The translations under genes and the position numbers were made by a program. This document shows positions 42,173-51,591 of a stretch of DNA of 64,000 bases, piece by piece. The DNA lies in contig NZ_ARVX01000001.1 of NCBI RefSeq assembly GCF_000384375.1, positions 806,001 to 870,000 of the forward strand. Reading direction: 5' to 3'. How positions within the stretch are numbered: the first letter of the stretch is position 1; each line of letters begins with the position of its first letter. The DNA is from Methylotenera versatilis 79. GTDB taxonomy: Bacteria > Pseudomonadota > Gammaproteobacteria > Burkholderiales > Methylophilaceae. The notes beneath the pieces were generated by a model. That model had not been told where the DNA came from and did no database searches. It saw nothing but the letters and a program-made list of their open reading frames with translations.

Positions 42173-44017
42173 ATGTGTGGAATTGTAGGCGCAGTCGCTA
42201 AAAGAAACGTCGTATCTACGCTAATAGAAGGCTTAAGTCGGCTGGAATATCGCGGCTACGATTCAGCTGGAATTGCAATACTCAATAGCAACGGCATTGA
42301 GCGTGTGCGGGCGGTTGGGCGCGTAGCCGCGATGACAGAAAAAGCGCACGATTTAAAATTAAGCGGATTTGTTGGTATCGGCCACACACGCTGGGCTACG
42401 CATGGCGGCGTAACTGAAAGTAATGCGCATCCGCATGTTTCCCCTAAACAAGAAAATCCAACAATCGCCGTGGTACATAACGGCATTATTGAAAACCACG
42501 ATGAACAACGCGCAAAATTAAAAGCGCTTGGTTACGAATTTTATTCGCAAACTGATACCGAAGTGATCGCTCACTTAATCCATCATTATTTCGCAAAATC
42601 GTCTGATCTATTAGCCGCAACCAAAGCCGCCATCGCTGAATTAACAGGCGCATTTGCAATTAGTGTGATTGCAGTGAGTCAACCCGATTTGATGGTGTGT
42701 GCGCGCTTAGGCTGTCCGCTGTTGATTGGCTTAGGGGAGGATGAAAATTTTATCGCTTCAGACGTTTCAGCCGTGCTTTCTGTGACGCGTAGAGTGATTT
42801 ATTTAGAAGATGGCGATATCGCCACGTTAACAACCGATGCTGTGACTATTTACGGTAAAGATGGCGCCTTAGCCACGCGTAAAGTGCATACTAGTGATGT
42901 TTCGCTAGCAAGCTTAGAGCTTGGCCCTTACAGCCACTTTATGCAAAAAGAAATCTATGAGCAGCCAGTAGCACTTAACGACACCATTGAGGCATTAATC
43001 GATGACGGCGCATTTAGGCCAGAGCTATTTGGCAAAGGTGCAGCAGATGTATTTAAGCAGCTGGATAGCATCTTAATATTAGCCGCTGGCACCAGTTATT
43101 ATGCCGCCTTAACCGCCAAATATTGGTTAGAGGGTATCGCGAAAGTACCTTGCAATGTAGAAGTCGCCAGTGAATATCGTTATCGTGAATCGGTACCAAA
43201 TCCCAATCAACTCATCGTCACGCTTTCGCAATCGGGTGAAACCTTAGATACGATGGAAGCCTTAAAACACGCCAAATCACTAGGCCAAGAATTAAGCTTA
43301 AGCATTTGTAACGTGCAAGAAAGTGCGATTCCACGCGCATCGCAATTGGTTTTCTACACACGTGCAGGCGCAGAGATTGGCGTAGCATCTACCAAAGCAT
43401 TCACCACACAATTAGTGGCTTTATTTGTATTAGCCGCCACTTTAGCTAAACAAAAAGGCATACTTAACACCGAAAAAGAACAAGAATATCTAGGCGCATT
43501 ACGCCAATTGGCCGGCAGCGTGCAATTTGCATTGAATTTAGAGCCGCAAATCCGCGAATGGGCAAAACGCTTTGGTGACAAAGAACACGCGCTATTCTTA
43601 GGCCGTGGCGTGCACTACCCAATCGCTATGGAAGGCGCGCTTAAACTCAAAGAAATCTCATATATTCACGCAGAAGCTTACCCTGCCGGTGAGCTTAAAC
43701 ATGGCCCATTGGCATTGGTAGATAACAACATGCCAGTGGTAGTGATTGCGCCAAATGATGCATTGTTAGAAAAAGTAAAATCCAACATGCAAGAAGTCAA
43801 AGCGCGCGGCGGCGAGCTATTTGTATTTGCCGATGCCGATAGCCACTTTACAGAGTCTGAAGGTGTGCATGTCATACGCACACCACGCCATGTGGGCATA
43901 CTATCCCCTATTTTGCATACGATTCCAGTGCAGTTGCTGGCGTATCATGCGGCATTGTTAAAGGGAACGGATGTGGATAAGCCTAGGAATTTGGCTAAGT
44001 CGGTCACGGTTGAGTAA
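42173..44017 (+). CDS. glmS: Glutamine-fructose-6-phosphate aminotransferase
   Basis: 614 aa. Begins MCGIVGAVA with the N-terminal nucleophile Cys after Met removal, glutaminase domain to about 220, then two SIS isomerase domains ([28 protein letters not shown]) and the C-terminal LAKSVTVE. First step of amino-sugar synthesis, adjacent to glmU as is common. Confidence 0.97.
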   Translation: MCGIVGAVAKRNVVSTLIEGLSRLEYRGYDSAGIAILNSNGIERVRAVGRVAAMTEKAHDLKLSGFVGIGHTRWATHGGVTESNAHPHVSPKQENPTIAVVHNGIIENHDEQRAKLKALGYEFYSQTDTEVIAHLIHHYFAKSSDLLAATKAAIAELTGAFAISVIAVSQPDLMVCARLGCPLLIGLGEDENFIASDVSAVLSVTRRVIYLEDGDIATLTTDAVTIYGKDGALATRKVHTSDVSLASLELGPYSHFMQKEIYEQPVALNDTIEALIDDGAFRPELFGKGAADVFKQLDSILILAAGTSYYAALTAKYWLEGIAKVPCNVEVASEYRYRESVPNPNQLIVTLSQSGETLDTMEALKHAKSLGQELSLSICNVQESAIPRASQLVFYTRAGAEIGVASTKAFTTQLVALFVLAATLAKQKGILNTEKEQEYLGALRQLAGSVQFALNLEPQIREWAKRFGDKEHALFLGRGVHYPIAMEGALKLKEISYIHAEAYPAGELKHGPLALVDNNMPVVVIAPNDALLEKVKSNMQEVKARGGELFVFADADSHFTESEGVHVIRTPRHVGILSPILHTIPVQLLAYHAALLKGTDVDKPRNLAKSVTVE

Positions 44018-44050
44018 CGATAAGTTAATATGAAATAAGAAAGAATTCAT

Positions 44051-44449
44051 ATGCAGTTTTTTCTAAGAACTCTATTAGTTATACTTTCTATTTATATTTT
44101 GGTAAGCGTCATTTACATGATATGGGCTGTAATTTACAGACCAGAACAAATTGACGAAAAAGGTGAATATAGTTTTAAACTATATTACTTTTCTGATAAA
44201 AAATATTTGCTTAGAAAAATACTTTTTCTAGGGGCTTTTTTGGGATATGTCATCATAATTGGTGCGGGAGCTTATCAATTACTTTATTGGGTCCCTTATT
44301 TATCTGGTTCAGATATTGACGGGGATTGGAACTCTACAAGACGTTGGATTTCATATTTATTTGGTTGCGGTGTTGGCGGTGCAACTTACCTCCAATTATC
44401 ACTGCATGGATATAATCAATATATGAAAAGTATAAAAGAGCCTAACTAG
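44051..44449 (+). CDS. Small membrane protein of unknown function
   Basis: 132 aa with three hydrophobic segments (about 5-27, 57-80 and 100-117). No family recognised. Lys/Tyr-rich loop between the first two (YSFKLYYFSDKKYLLRK) suggests a cytoplasmic basic segment. It follows glmS by 33 bases on the same strand but is not a normal glmS partner, and its base composition is low in G+C. Confidence 0.55.
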   Translation: MQFFLRTLLVILSIYILVSVIYMIWAVIYRPEQIDEKGEYSFKLYYFSDKKYLLRKILFLGAFLGYVIIIGAGAYQLLYWVPYLSGSDIDGDWNSTRRWISYLFGCGVGGATYLQLSLHGYNQYMKSIKEPN

Positions 44450-44458
44450 ATTTAAAAC

Positions 44459-44670
44459 TAGTCAGGGTTGCCCGACGGCAAGTTACTTTCTTTTGCTTGT
44501 CCAAAAGAAAGTAACCAAAGTAAACGACACCCCATGCCATGACCTTCGGTTTCCCTGCGCTACTCAACGAATCAGGCGGCTGCGGAACTCGCTTCGCTCA
44601 GACAGTCCTCGCCGAAAACTCCTGATTCGTCTGCGTTGCTCGGCACGGCATCAGGGGATTGCAAGTCAAA
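44459..44670. repeat. Hairpin-rich intergenic repeat element
   Basis: The first part is a perfect hairpin with 14-bp arms, GTTACTTTCTTTTG at 44482-44495 and CAAAAGAAAGTAAC at 44502-44515. A second dyad has CGAATCAGG at 44568-44576 against CCTGATTCG at 44621-44629. Outer sequences (CCCCATGCC and GGCATCAGGGG) also pair imperfectly, so the whole unit can fold as a long imperfect inverted repeat. The TTACTTTCTTTTG...CAAAAGAAAGTAACC core is known from many proteobacterial genomes as a dispersed element of unknown function that often yields false small genes. It is G+C richer than its surroundings. Confidence 0.65.
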
Positions 44671-44728
44671 ACCACCTGTAAATTTAAGCATAGATGATAT
44701 TTTTTGAGGTTTTAATATGTTAACTTCA

Positions 44729-44764
44729 TAAGCAAAAAGCCTAACTAACTAGGCTTTTTGCTTA
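44729..44764. terminator. Bidirectional terminator before the sigma-54 activator gene
   Basis: Perfect 15-bp arms, TAAGCAAAAAGCCTA at 44729-44743 and its complement at 44750-44764. It stops the minus-strand activator transcript and any rightward one. Confidence 0.85.
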
Positions 44765-44791
44765 AAAATAATGGTTAACTTAAGTTCTGCC

Positions 44792-45970
44792 TTAAGCAAT
44801 CAGATTCAATTCTTTTAAACGTGCACGCAAAATATTACGACTAATACCTAATAATTTTGCGGTATGTACTTGGTTATTATTGCAATGATCATACGCTTTG
44901 CGCACAGTAATCGCGTTGATTAGCTCATATAAATTAGGTAATTCTTGCTTGAAAAGTCTGGAAAGCAGATTTTCAATATCTTGAGATCTAACCTCGGTTG
45001 ATGTTGTTGGAACATTTAAGAAGTGATCATCACTTTCATGAACACTTATGGGTGTAAATTTACTGGTAATGTAAGGTAAATGCAGATCTTTAGGATAAAT
45101 TACACCGCCAGAAGAGACCAATAAAGCGCGGTGGATAGTGTTTTCTAGCTCTCGAATATTACCTGGCCATGCGTAGGTTTCTAAGGCATGGACTGAAGCG
45201 GCTGATAGGTGTGGTGTCGATGTATGTAAACGTCCCGTATAAACTTTTAAGAAATGATTCACTAGCGGAAGAATGTCGCCGATGCGTTCGCGCAGTGGTG
45301 GCAACTCAATCGGCACAACTTTGATTCGATAGTATAAATCTTGTCTAAAATTTCCCGCATTTACCGCATCTTCCAAATTGACATTTGTCGCGGCGATTAG
45401 CCTGACATTGATTTTTTGAGGCTTGCGTGAGCCGACGCGTACGATTTCTCTTTCTTGAAGAACGCGAAGCAGTTTTACTTGGGTCGATAAAGGCAAATCG
45501 CCAACTTCATCTAAAAATAAAGTCCCTCCACTTGCGCTCTCAAACCAGCCTTCTTTGGCGGAAATGGCACCCGTAAATGAGCCTTTTTCATGACCAAATA
45601 ATTCGCTTTCTACCAATGATTCAGAAAAGGCGCCGCAATTAATGGCTGCAAAAGGTCCATTTCTGCGCGCACTTAAATCATGCAGACGCCTAGCAATTAA
45701 TTCTTTACCTGTTCCAGTTTCGCCAATAATTAATGCGGTTGCGTCGCTAGCGGCCACCCTTTCAATCAGTGCTAAAAGTTTTTTAGATTTTGGGTCGTTG
45801 AACACCAGCGCACTTGCGCGGATGGATAAGCTAACAGCCGAAGGATTAGGATGTTCGATGACACCATGACTGCTATCGTCTTGAAAGCCGCGCAACTCAG
45901 TGTTAGATAACCATGGTTTAGATTGCATGCTGATGGATGTTGACCTAATGATAACTCGGTGAATATACAT
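44792..45970 (-). CDS. Sigma-54-dependent transcriptional activator without receiver domain
   Basis: 392 aa. Only a short N-terminal part (about 1-48) precedes the AAA+ domain, so there is no receiver, PAS or GAF domain. Walker A GETGTGKE at 83-90, the sigma-54 contact loop GSFTGA at 130-135 (the usual form is GAFTGA), Walker B LFLDEVG about 151-157, the RxDLYYR region about 209-215, and a Fis-type HTH at the C-terminus (about 362-392, LLGISRNILRARLKELNLIA). It belongs to the group with PspF and HrpR-like activators, which are controlled by protein-protein contacts or constitutively. It is divergent from the 46541 gene, whose promoter is a -24/-12 type, so it is the likely activator of this island. 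Confidence 0.88.
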   Translation of the reverse strand: MYIHRVIIRSTSISMQSKPWLSNTELRGFQDDSSHGVIEHPNPSAVSLSIRASALVFNDPKSKKLLALIERVAASDATALIIGETGTGKELIARRLHDLSARRNGPFAAINCGAFSESLVESELFGHEKGSFTGAISAKEGWFESASGGTLFLDEVGDLPLSTQVKLLRVLQEREIVRVGSRKPQKINVRLIAATNVNLEDAVNAGNFRQDLYYRIKVVPIELPPLRERIGDILPLVNHFLKVYTGRLHTSTPHLSAASVHALETYAWPGNIRELENTIHRALLVSSGGVIYPKDLHLPYITSKFTPISVHESDDHFLNVPTTSTEVRSQDIENLLSRLFKQELPNLYELINAITVRKAYDHCNNNQVHTAKLLGISRNILRARLKELNLIA

Positions 45971-46207
45971 AACTTTCTATCTAATTAATAATTATATATA
46001 GTTATTTACATATACTCATTATGCATATAGGAAGTTTGCGTATTTATCGTAAAATTTTTCTCTCGTCTAAAAAGCAAATTTTCTAGTGCAGTCAAAAAAG
46101 TAGATTAAATTTTAGTATTTGGATATTTATAAATGACGAATTTAAGTACCTAATTATTTTGCGGTGAGACGAATTGCGATTTTTGGTAAGAGTGGTTTAA
46201 TTTAATA

Positions 46208-46227
46208 GCTGTTTCTGTAGCAACAAA
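46208..46227 (+). promoter_or_regulatory. Putative upstream activator site 1
   Basis: GCTGTTTCTGTAGCAACAAA. It contains a near-dyad TGTTTC-N4-GCAACA (five of six symmetric positions). It is 17/20 identical to the site at 54201-54220 and lies about 170 bases upstream of the -24 element, a normal distance for enhancer-binding proteins. Confidence 0.6.
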
Positions 46228-46377
46228 AAAAACGTAAAACACTGTTCCTACATCACCAGAATCATCAACATGTAAATGCTCAATAAAATTAATTATTGAT
46301 CACTATTCTTTATTTTATAGTTATAAATCAACCATATAGAAACATAACCCAGGTATTTTCAAGTTGCGTATACAGAG

Positions 46378-46392
46378 TGGCACAATAGTTGC
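46378..46392 (+). promoter_or_regulatory. Sigma-54 (-24/-12) promoter 1
   Basis: TGGCACAATAGTTGC: the -24 GG (46379-46380) and -12 GC (46391-46392) are 12 bases apart as required, and TGGCAC-N5-TTGC matches the consensus. It lies about 150 bases before the gene at 46541. Confidence 0.85.
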
Positions 46393-46540
46393 GCTATAGC
46401 TCGTGAGTCGGTTTTTCCAAATAGCCCATGTTTTGCAGATTCTAGGCTTGCTTTGGTAGCAGTTAAAGCCGCAACGCGTTGAGGCTAACGCAATTGATAC
46501 ATAACTCGGGAGTGGTAAATGAATAATGCGGGAGTAGTAA

Positions 46541-48883
46541 ATGAGTAATCTAAATAATTTAATAAAAAAGACCGTTTATTTTGCGGTGTTGATGGCATTT
46601 TCAACAGCGACAACCTATGCGGCGGAAGAAAAAGCTGCGGCTGATACTATTGCAAAGCCACAAGCTGAGCAAAAAAAACCTGCTGCCGCCAAGCTGTGGT
46701 CATGGCAACAGGTACAAAACCAAGCGGTACCAGTAGTAAAGCAAAAGGCCTGGGTGCGTACGCCAGTAGATGCTTTTGTGCTATCACAATTAGAAGCCAA
46801 GGGCATCAAACCGTCTCCAGATGCTGATCGCGCAGCGTATATTCGTCGTGCTACTTTGGATGCTTGGGGTGTGATTCCCACTACTGAAGAAGTGCGTACT
46901 TTTGTAGAAGACCGTTCGCCGAATGCTTATGAAAAGTTAGTAGACCGTTTACTGGCATCACCTCGATATGGTGAGCGCCAAGCACGTCGCTGGCTGGATC
47001 TGGCTCGTTATGCGGACAGCACCGGTTTTCAAGGTGACCAGACACGTCCAAATATGTGGCGTTACCGCGATTATGTCATCAACTCGTTTAATCAGGACAA
47101 GCCGTTTGATCGCTTTGTGAAAGAGCAGTTGGCGGGAGATGAGTTATTCCCAGGTGACACAGAAGCATTGGTCGCAACGGGTTTTATCGCTGGTTTTCCC
47201 GATAATCGTAACTCACGTGATCTTATTCAGCGTAAATACCAAATCACTACTGACATTACAGATACTGTTGGTTTGGCATTACTTGGCACGACTGTGGGTT
47301 GCGCCAGATGTCATAACCACAAGGCTGACAAAGTAACGCAAAAAGACTATTTTGCTTTACAGGCTTTCTTTTCTAATGTCAGCGCAGTAGACAATGTTCC
47401 GGCTCCCAAAAATGATCAGGAAATCCAGTATCAACAGGTGCAGGCCAAGTGGGAAGAGGCTACCAAGGATATCCGTGCGCAGCGCACTGCTATTTTAGAT
47501 ACGGTACGTGATAAGGCCTTACAGTATCACAAAGAACGTTACTTAACTGATAGCCGCGACTCTATATTCAAGCCAGAAGGACAATGGAATGCGCTGGATC
47601 GCTGGGTAAATCATCGCTTGACTAATGTCACTACCGATAATGAATTAGGCGCCTATCTGAAAGAGTCTGCAGAGAAAGAAAGCGATAATTATGTGCCAGG
47701 TAATGCAGAGAAGTATGCGCAATATAAAAAACTTGGTGATGATCTGAAGAAGTTCGACAAGCTTAAACCAGCTAAAGGCTCAGACACTATTTCAGCTATG
47801 ACTGAGCTCGGCCATAGTGATGCGCCGCCTACTTTTGTGTTCTTTGGCGGTAATCATGAACGCCCACTTGATGAAGTTCAACCAGCTTTCCCGGTTGCAT
47901 TAACGGATGAGAAGCCAAATATCGTGCCTACCGAGATTTCATCGGGCCGTCGTACTGCGCTTGCCAACTGGATTGCCAGTCCGCAAAACCCGCTTACGGC
48001 GCGCGTATTTGTGAATCGCGTTTGGAATCAGTATTTTGGAACAGGCATTGTACGTACAGTCAGTGACTTCGGCCGTGCAGGAGACAAACCAAGTAATCCC
48101 GAATTACTGGACTATTTAGCAGGCAATTTTGTATCGCAGGGTTGGAGCGTGAAAAAGCTGCAGCGTGAAATATTGCTATCTAGCGTTTACCGTCAGTCTT
48201 CATCTTATCGTGAAGATGCCTATAAAGCGGATCCTGAAAACAAGCTGTTAGCGGTGTTCCCACGCAAACGTTTGGAAGCCGAAGAAATTCGTGACTCCTT
48301 GCTTGTCGCATCTGGTCAGCTGGAAGAAAAAGTAGGCGGCCCAAGCGTATTCCCACCTGTTCCGGGCAATTTGGGCGCAGGCAATTTGTGGGAAGTTTCT
48401 AAAGATTCCAAGGATTTCAATAGACGCAGCCTGTATGTATTTACGCGTCGTAGTGTGCCTTATCCATTGCTGGAAACTTTTGATATGGCCTCTGCACAAC
48501 AAGTGCATAGCAAGCGTGACGTAACAACCACGCCACTGCAAGCACTGGCGCTATTTAATAGTGATGTAGTGTTTGGTTGGTCTCAGGCATTGGCTGGTCG
48601 CGTGATACGCGAGGCGGGCAATGATGAATCTGCACAGTTGGATAAGTTGTATCAGATACTGTTTGCACGTAAACCTGATCAGGCAGAAAAAGCCACTTTG
48701 GTTTCATTCCTGACCAATCACGAAAAAGAGATTGTTCAAGAAAAAAGCACGGATGGAAAACTGGCAATTGCGTTGCCGACTGGCTTAAAAGATGCAAAAG
48801 TGACCAATCCGATTCGAGCCGCAGCTTTGGTTGATCTGGTGCATACAGTTGCAAATTCCAACGAGTTTAGTTACCGGTTTTAA
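46541..48883 (+). CDS. DUF1549/DUF1553 protein (PSD1-like) with a haem-c motif
   Basis: 780 aa. A signal peptide (about 1-28) is followed by a DUF1549 domain (about 70-290) with RRATLDAWGVIPTTEEV, RWLDLARYADSTGF and the haem-c site CARCH at 254-258 (TVGCARCHNHK). The DUF1553 domain follows (about 470-760) with TARVFVNRVWNQYFGTGIV and RRSVPYPLLETFD. In planctomycetes these domains form large proteins usually with an N-terminal PSCyt1 cytochrome, which is absent here. Function of the family is unknown. Periplasmic, first gene of the sigma-54 unit and followed by DUF1501, its usual neighbour. Confidence 0.85.
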   Translation: MSNLNNLIKKTVYFAVLMAFSTATTYAAEEKAAADTIAKPQAEQKKPAAAKLWSWQQVQNQAVPVVKQKAWVRTPVDAFVLSQLEAKGIKPSPDADRAAYIRRATLDAWGVIPTTEEVRTFVEDRSPNAYEKLVDRLLASPRYGERQARRWLDLARYADSTGFQGDQTRPNMWRYRDYVINSFNQDKPFDRFVKEQLAGDELFPGDTEALVATGFIAGFPDNRNSRDLIQRKYQITTDITDTVGLALLGTTVGCARCHNHKADKVTQKDYFALQAFFSNVSAVDNVPAPKNDQEIQYQQVQAKWEEATKDIRAQRTAILDTVRDKALQYHKERYLTDSRDSIFKPEGQWNALDRWVNHRLTNVTTDNELGAYLKESAEKESDNYVPGNAEKYAQYKKLGDDLKKFDKLKPAKGSDTISAMTELGHSDAPPTFVFFGGNHERPLDEVQPAFPVALTDEKPNIVPTEISSGRRTALANWIASPQNPLTARVFVNRVWNQYFGTGIVRTVSDFGRAGDKPSNPELLDYLAGNFVSQGWSVKKLQREILLSSVYRQSSSYREDAYKADPENKLLAVFPRKRLEAEEIRDSLLVASGQLEEKVGGPSVFPPVPGNLGAGNLWEVSKDSKDFNRRSLYVFTRRSVPYPLLETFDMASAQQVHSKRDVTTTPLQALALFNSDVVFGWSQALAGRVIREAGNDESAQLDKLYQILFARKPDQAEKATLVSFLTNHEKEIVQEKSTDGKLAIALPTGLKDAKVTNPIRAAALVDLVHTVANSNEFSYRF

Positions 48884-48962
48884 GCAATAAGATTTAAATC
48901 GGCAAAAATTTTAAACCCAGACAACTTTTATAAAATAATTGAATAATATTAAGGATAGCATC

Positions 48963-50402
48963 ATGAACAATCAATCTCGCAGAGACTTTTTACTTAAAGC
49001 CGGCATAGGCCTAGGGGGCATTGCAGCCGGCGGCTTCTTGCCAGGTATTGGCTTTTTAACAGCTGCACAAGCGGCAGAGCTTATTGATCCACTAGCGCCT
49101 AAACAGCCACATTTTGCCGCTAAGGTTAAATCCGTCATCTGGCTACATATGGATGGCGCACCTAGTACGTTAGATTTATATGATTACAAACCCGACCTGA
49201 TTAAGTTGTCTGGCCAAGAAGTACCCGCTTCATTCCTGAAAGGTATCAAGACCAGTACGCAAGGTGGCGTCGGCAAGCTTTACGCTTCAAAGCGTGAGTG
49301 GAAGCAACACGGGGAAAGTGGTGCATGGTTTTCAGACCTAGTACCTAATATTGCTAAGCATGCAGATAAGATTGCCTTTATCAAATCTAGTACCACGGTT
49401 GGTGCAACACACGATATTTCTATCCTCAAATTGAATACCGGCGATTTGAATCCAGGCCGCCCTTCATTAGGCGCTTGGATATCCTATGCGCTGGGTACAG
49501 CAAATCCAGACTTGCCTTCCTACGTGGTGCTGTATGGTGGTAAAAAAGAGCCACAAGCTGGTTCAGTCAATTGGAGTTCAGGCTTCTTGCCAGCTGTGTA
49601 TCAAGGTACGGCATTCCGTCCAGGGGCATCGCCTATTTTGCATCTTGAGCGCCCTGAGTTAATGGCTGCTGGCCAGCAACGCGGCAACTTTGATTTGCTG
49701 AAACGCTTGAATGAAAAACGTGGTGAGCGTTATCCCGAAGATACAGAGTTGCAAGCCAGAGTGCGTTCTTATGAGCTAGCTTATCGTATGGAATCTGCAG
49801 CGCCAGAAGCAGTAGATTTGAGTAAAGAAACTGATGCAACCAAAGAGTTGTATGGTCTAAACGACGAAGCAACTAAGGATTACGGTACTAATATGTTACG
49901 TGCTCGCCGCCTAGTTGAGCGTGGCGTACGTTTTATTCAAGTTGTTTCAGGCCCTACTGATATTGAGGGCGAAAGCAGAAACTGGGATGCACACCAAGAT
50001 CTTGAAAAAAATCATGGCGCCCATGCCAAGGCTGTTGATAAGCCGATTGCAGGCTTACTGGCCGATCTTGAATCTCGTGGCTTGCTAGAATCTACGCTTG
50101 TCGTGTGGACCTCGGAGTTTGGCAGGACATCTTACGGACAAAGCGGTACAGGCCGTGACCATAATCCCTGGGGTTATACACAATGGATGGCGGGCGCTGG
50201 CGTTAAAGCTGGTACCACTTTTGGCCAAACAGATGAAGTCGGTTTGCAGTCTGTAGGAAAAACAGTAGATACCTATGATTTGCACGCCACAATTCTGCAA
50301 CTGATGGGCCTTGATCACTTGAAAACCACGTTCTTGCATGATGGCCGTTCTGAGCGTCCGACTGTTGTGTATGGTGAAGTGATTAAAGAGTTACTGGCTT
50401 AA
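48963..50402 (+). CDS. Tat-exported DUF1501 protein (alkaline phosphatase-like superfamily)
   Basis: 479 aa from ATG 48963, chosen because AAGGA lies eight bases upstream. Twin-arginine signal (SRRDFLLKAGIG) and hydrophobic stretch ending AQAAE. The DUF1501 body includes VKSVIWLHMDGAPSTLDLYD, TTVGATHDISIL, WTSEFGRT and GRDHNPWGYTQW, with conserved Asp and His residues like those that bind metal in sulfatases and phosphatases. Substrate unknown. It usually accompanies DUF1549/DUF1553 proteins; here the gap is about 80 bases. Confidence 0.85.
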   Translation: MNNQSRRDFLLKAGIGLGGIAAGGFLPGIGFLTAAQAAELIDPLAPKQPHFAAKVKSVIWLHMDGAPSTLDLYDYKPDLIKLSGQEVPASFLKGIKTSTQGGVGKLYASKREWKQHGESGAWFSDLVPNIAKHADKIAFIKSSTTVGATHDISILKLNTGDLNPGRPSLGAWISYALGTANPDLPSYVVLYGGKKEPQAGSVNWSSGFLPAVYQGTAFRPGASPILHLERPELMAAGQQRGNFDLLKRLNEKRGERYPEDTELQARVRSYELAYRMESAAPEAVDLSKETDATKELYGLNDEATKDYGTNMLRARRLVERGVRFIQVVSGPTDIEGESRNWDAHQDLEKNHGAHAKAVDKPIAGLLADLESRGLLESTLVVWTSEFGRTSYGQSGTGRDHNPWGYTQWMAGAGVKAGTTFGQTDEVGLQSVGKTVDTYDLHATILQLMGLDHLKTTFLHDGRSERPTVVYGEVIKELLA

Positions 50403-50432
50403 TTATTATTTATATAAGTGGGTATTTATATC

Positions 50433-50474
50433 AATGGCACACGGAACTAGACATGACTAGTTTCGTGTGCCATT
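50433..50474. other. Long inverted repeat after the DUF1501 gene
   Basis: 18-bp arms at 50433-50450 and 50457-50474 (17 of 18 complementary, core TGGCACACG against CGTGTGCCA) with an ACATGA loop; GTGGG and CCCAC extend the stem outside an internal loop. No T tract follows, so it may be an mRNA-stabilising or partial-termination hairpin rather than a standard terminator. Confidence 0.6.
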
Positions 50475-50539
50475 GCCCACTACTTAACACTTAAATATTT
50501 TAAGTGCTTTATGTCTACAAGTTTGTAATTAAAGTAAAA

Positions 50540-50935
50540 ATGAAAAAAAAGATTTATCAATATTTAGCAATTGCCTTAATTGCAATGGCAGCTATTACTA
50601 CACCCGTATTTTCCTATAGTGAAGTCGACGAAGACTTTATGACAGCGATGGAAGATTTAAATAAAAGTCTGACTTCAAACTTGGCCTTGAAAGATGTAGC
50701 AGCATCTGCCTCTGAAGCGTCAGAAATGCAAAAAATGTTTGATGAAGTCGAGGCATTTTTCCTCAAGAAAGCAGATGCCGCTGATGGCGTGAAATGGGCG
50801 CAGGAAAGTCGTGATCTTTCTGCTTTGATTGCAAAGTCAGTCTCAGCCAACGACTTTGACGCCGCTTCGCAAAATGCTGTGGCTTTATCTAAAACCTGCA
50901 AAGCTTGCCACAAAATTTATAAAAAGAAGGATTAG
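50540..50935 (+). CDS. Periplasmic c-type cytochrome, c'-like
   Basis: 131 aa from ATG 50540 (a longer frame from 50504 gives a poor leader). Signal peptide ending VFSYSE, all-helical Ala/Ser/Glu-rich body and a single haem site CKACHKIY close to the C-terminus, the arrangement of cytochrome c' and c556 types. Second such cytochrome in the island is at 53341. May carry electrons or bind NO; not determinable here. Confidence 0.8.
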   Translation: MKKKIYQYLAIALIAMAAITTPVFSYSEVDEDFMTAMEDLNKSLTSNLALKDVAASASEASEMQKMFDEVEAFFLKKADAADGVKWAQESRDLSALIAKSVSANDFDAASQNAVALSKTCKACHKIYKKKD

Positions 50936-50986
50936 CTTTTTAAGCTTGATTCAACCTTTATATTCAATTACTCAAGGAATTTACCC

Positions 50987-51589
50987 ATGAAACGATTACT
51001 ACTTACGGCCTTGTTGGCTAGCGTGATTTCATTACCAGCCGCTGCTGCGCTTAAAGAAGGTGATAAAGCGCCGGACTTTACCACTCAAGCATCTCTGGAT
51101 GGCAAGGCTTATACCTTTTCACTCAAAGAAGCGCTGAAAAAAGGGCCGGTTGTCGTGTATTTTTACCCTTCTGCTTACACTGGTGGATGCAATGTTCAAG
51201 CGCATACATTTGCCCAGAAGTATGAAAAATTTGCTGCTGCGAAAGCAACAGTCGTCGGCGTGTCGCTGGACAATATTGAGCGACTGAATGAGTTTTCCGC
51301 AGACCCTGATTATTGCGCAGGCAAGGTATCGGTTGCTACAGATATTGATGGCAAGATTTCAAAATCTTATGAATTGGCGATACGCGATGCCGTAGCTGGT
51401 AAGAAAGACACGCGCGGTAAAGACATCAATCACGGTTATGCAGAACGCACGACTTTCGTGGTGACGCAGGATGGCAAAATTGCCGCGACAATTGGCGGCA
51501 TTAAACCTGCAGAAAATGTAGGAAAAGCGCTTGAAGTGGTTGAGAAAATAGCGGCAGCAAGCCCAAATAAGGCAATAGGGTCTAAGTAA
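50987..51589 (+). CDS. Exported peroxiredoxin (PrxQ/AhpC-TSA type)
   Basis: 200 aa. Signal peptide (1-20, ending AAA) so periplasmic. The peroxidase core KAPDFTTQASLDGKAYTFSL and VVVYFYPSAYTGGCNVQAHTF holds the peroxidatic Cys68; the second Cys110 (DPDYCAGK) may be the resolving Cys. The GGCN motif replaces the more usual T-x-x-C environment, so activity should be tested. Periplasmic peroxiredoxins are less common than cytoplasmic ones; the neighbours are haem proteins, which suggests peroxide protection. SD AAGGAAT precedes the start. Confidence 0.82.
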   Translation: MKRLLLTALLASVISLPAAAALKEGDKAPDFTTQASLDGKAYTFSLKEALKKGPVVVYFYPSAYTGGCNVQAHTFAQKYEKFAAAKATVVGVSLDNIERLNEFSADPDYCAGKVSVATDIDGKISKSYELAIRDAVAGKKDTRGKDINHGYAERTTFVVTQDGKIAATIGGIKPAENVGKALEVVEKIAAASPNKAIGSK

Positions 51590-51591
51590 GT

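Larger units (their letters stand above)
45971..46540. other. Divergent control region of the sigma-54 island
   Basis: About 570 bases, A+T-rich, no gene. It contains the upstream motif at 46208-46227 and the -24/-12 promoter at 46378-46392. A related but weaker TGTTCC-TACA-TCACCA lies at 46243-46258. Confidence 0.6.

Noticed and set aside
44493-44681. 62-codon plus-strand frame in the repeat element
   Set aside because: It is the typical false gene (VQKKVTKVNDTP) produced by this dispersed hairpin repeat.
50434-50450. TGGCACACGGAACTAG as a third sigma-54 promoter
   Set aside because: There is no TTGC at the -12 position; the sequence is one arm of the 50433-50474 inverted repeat.
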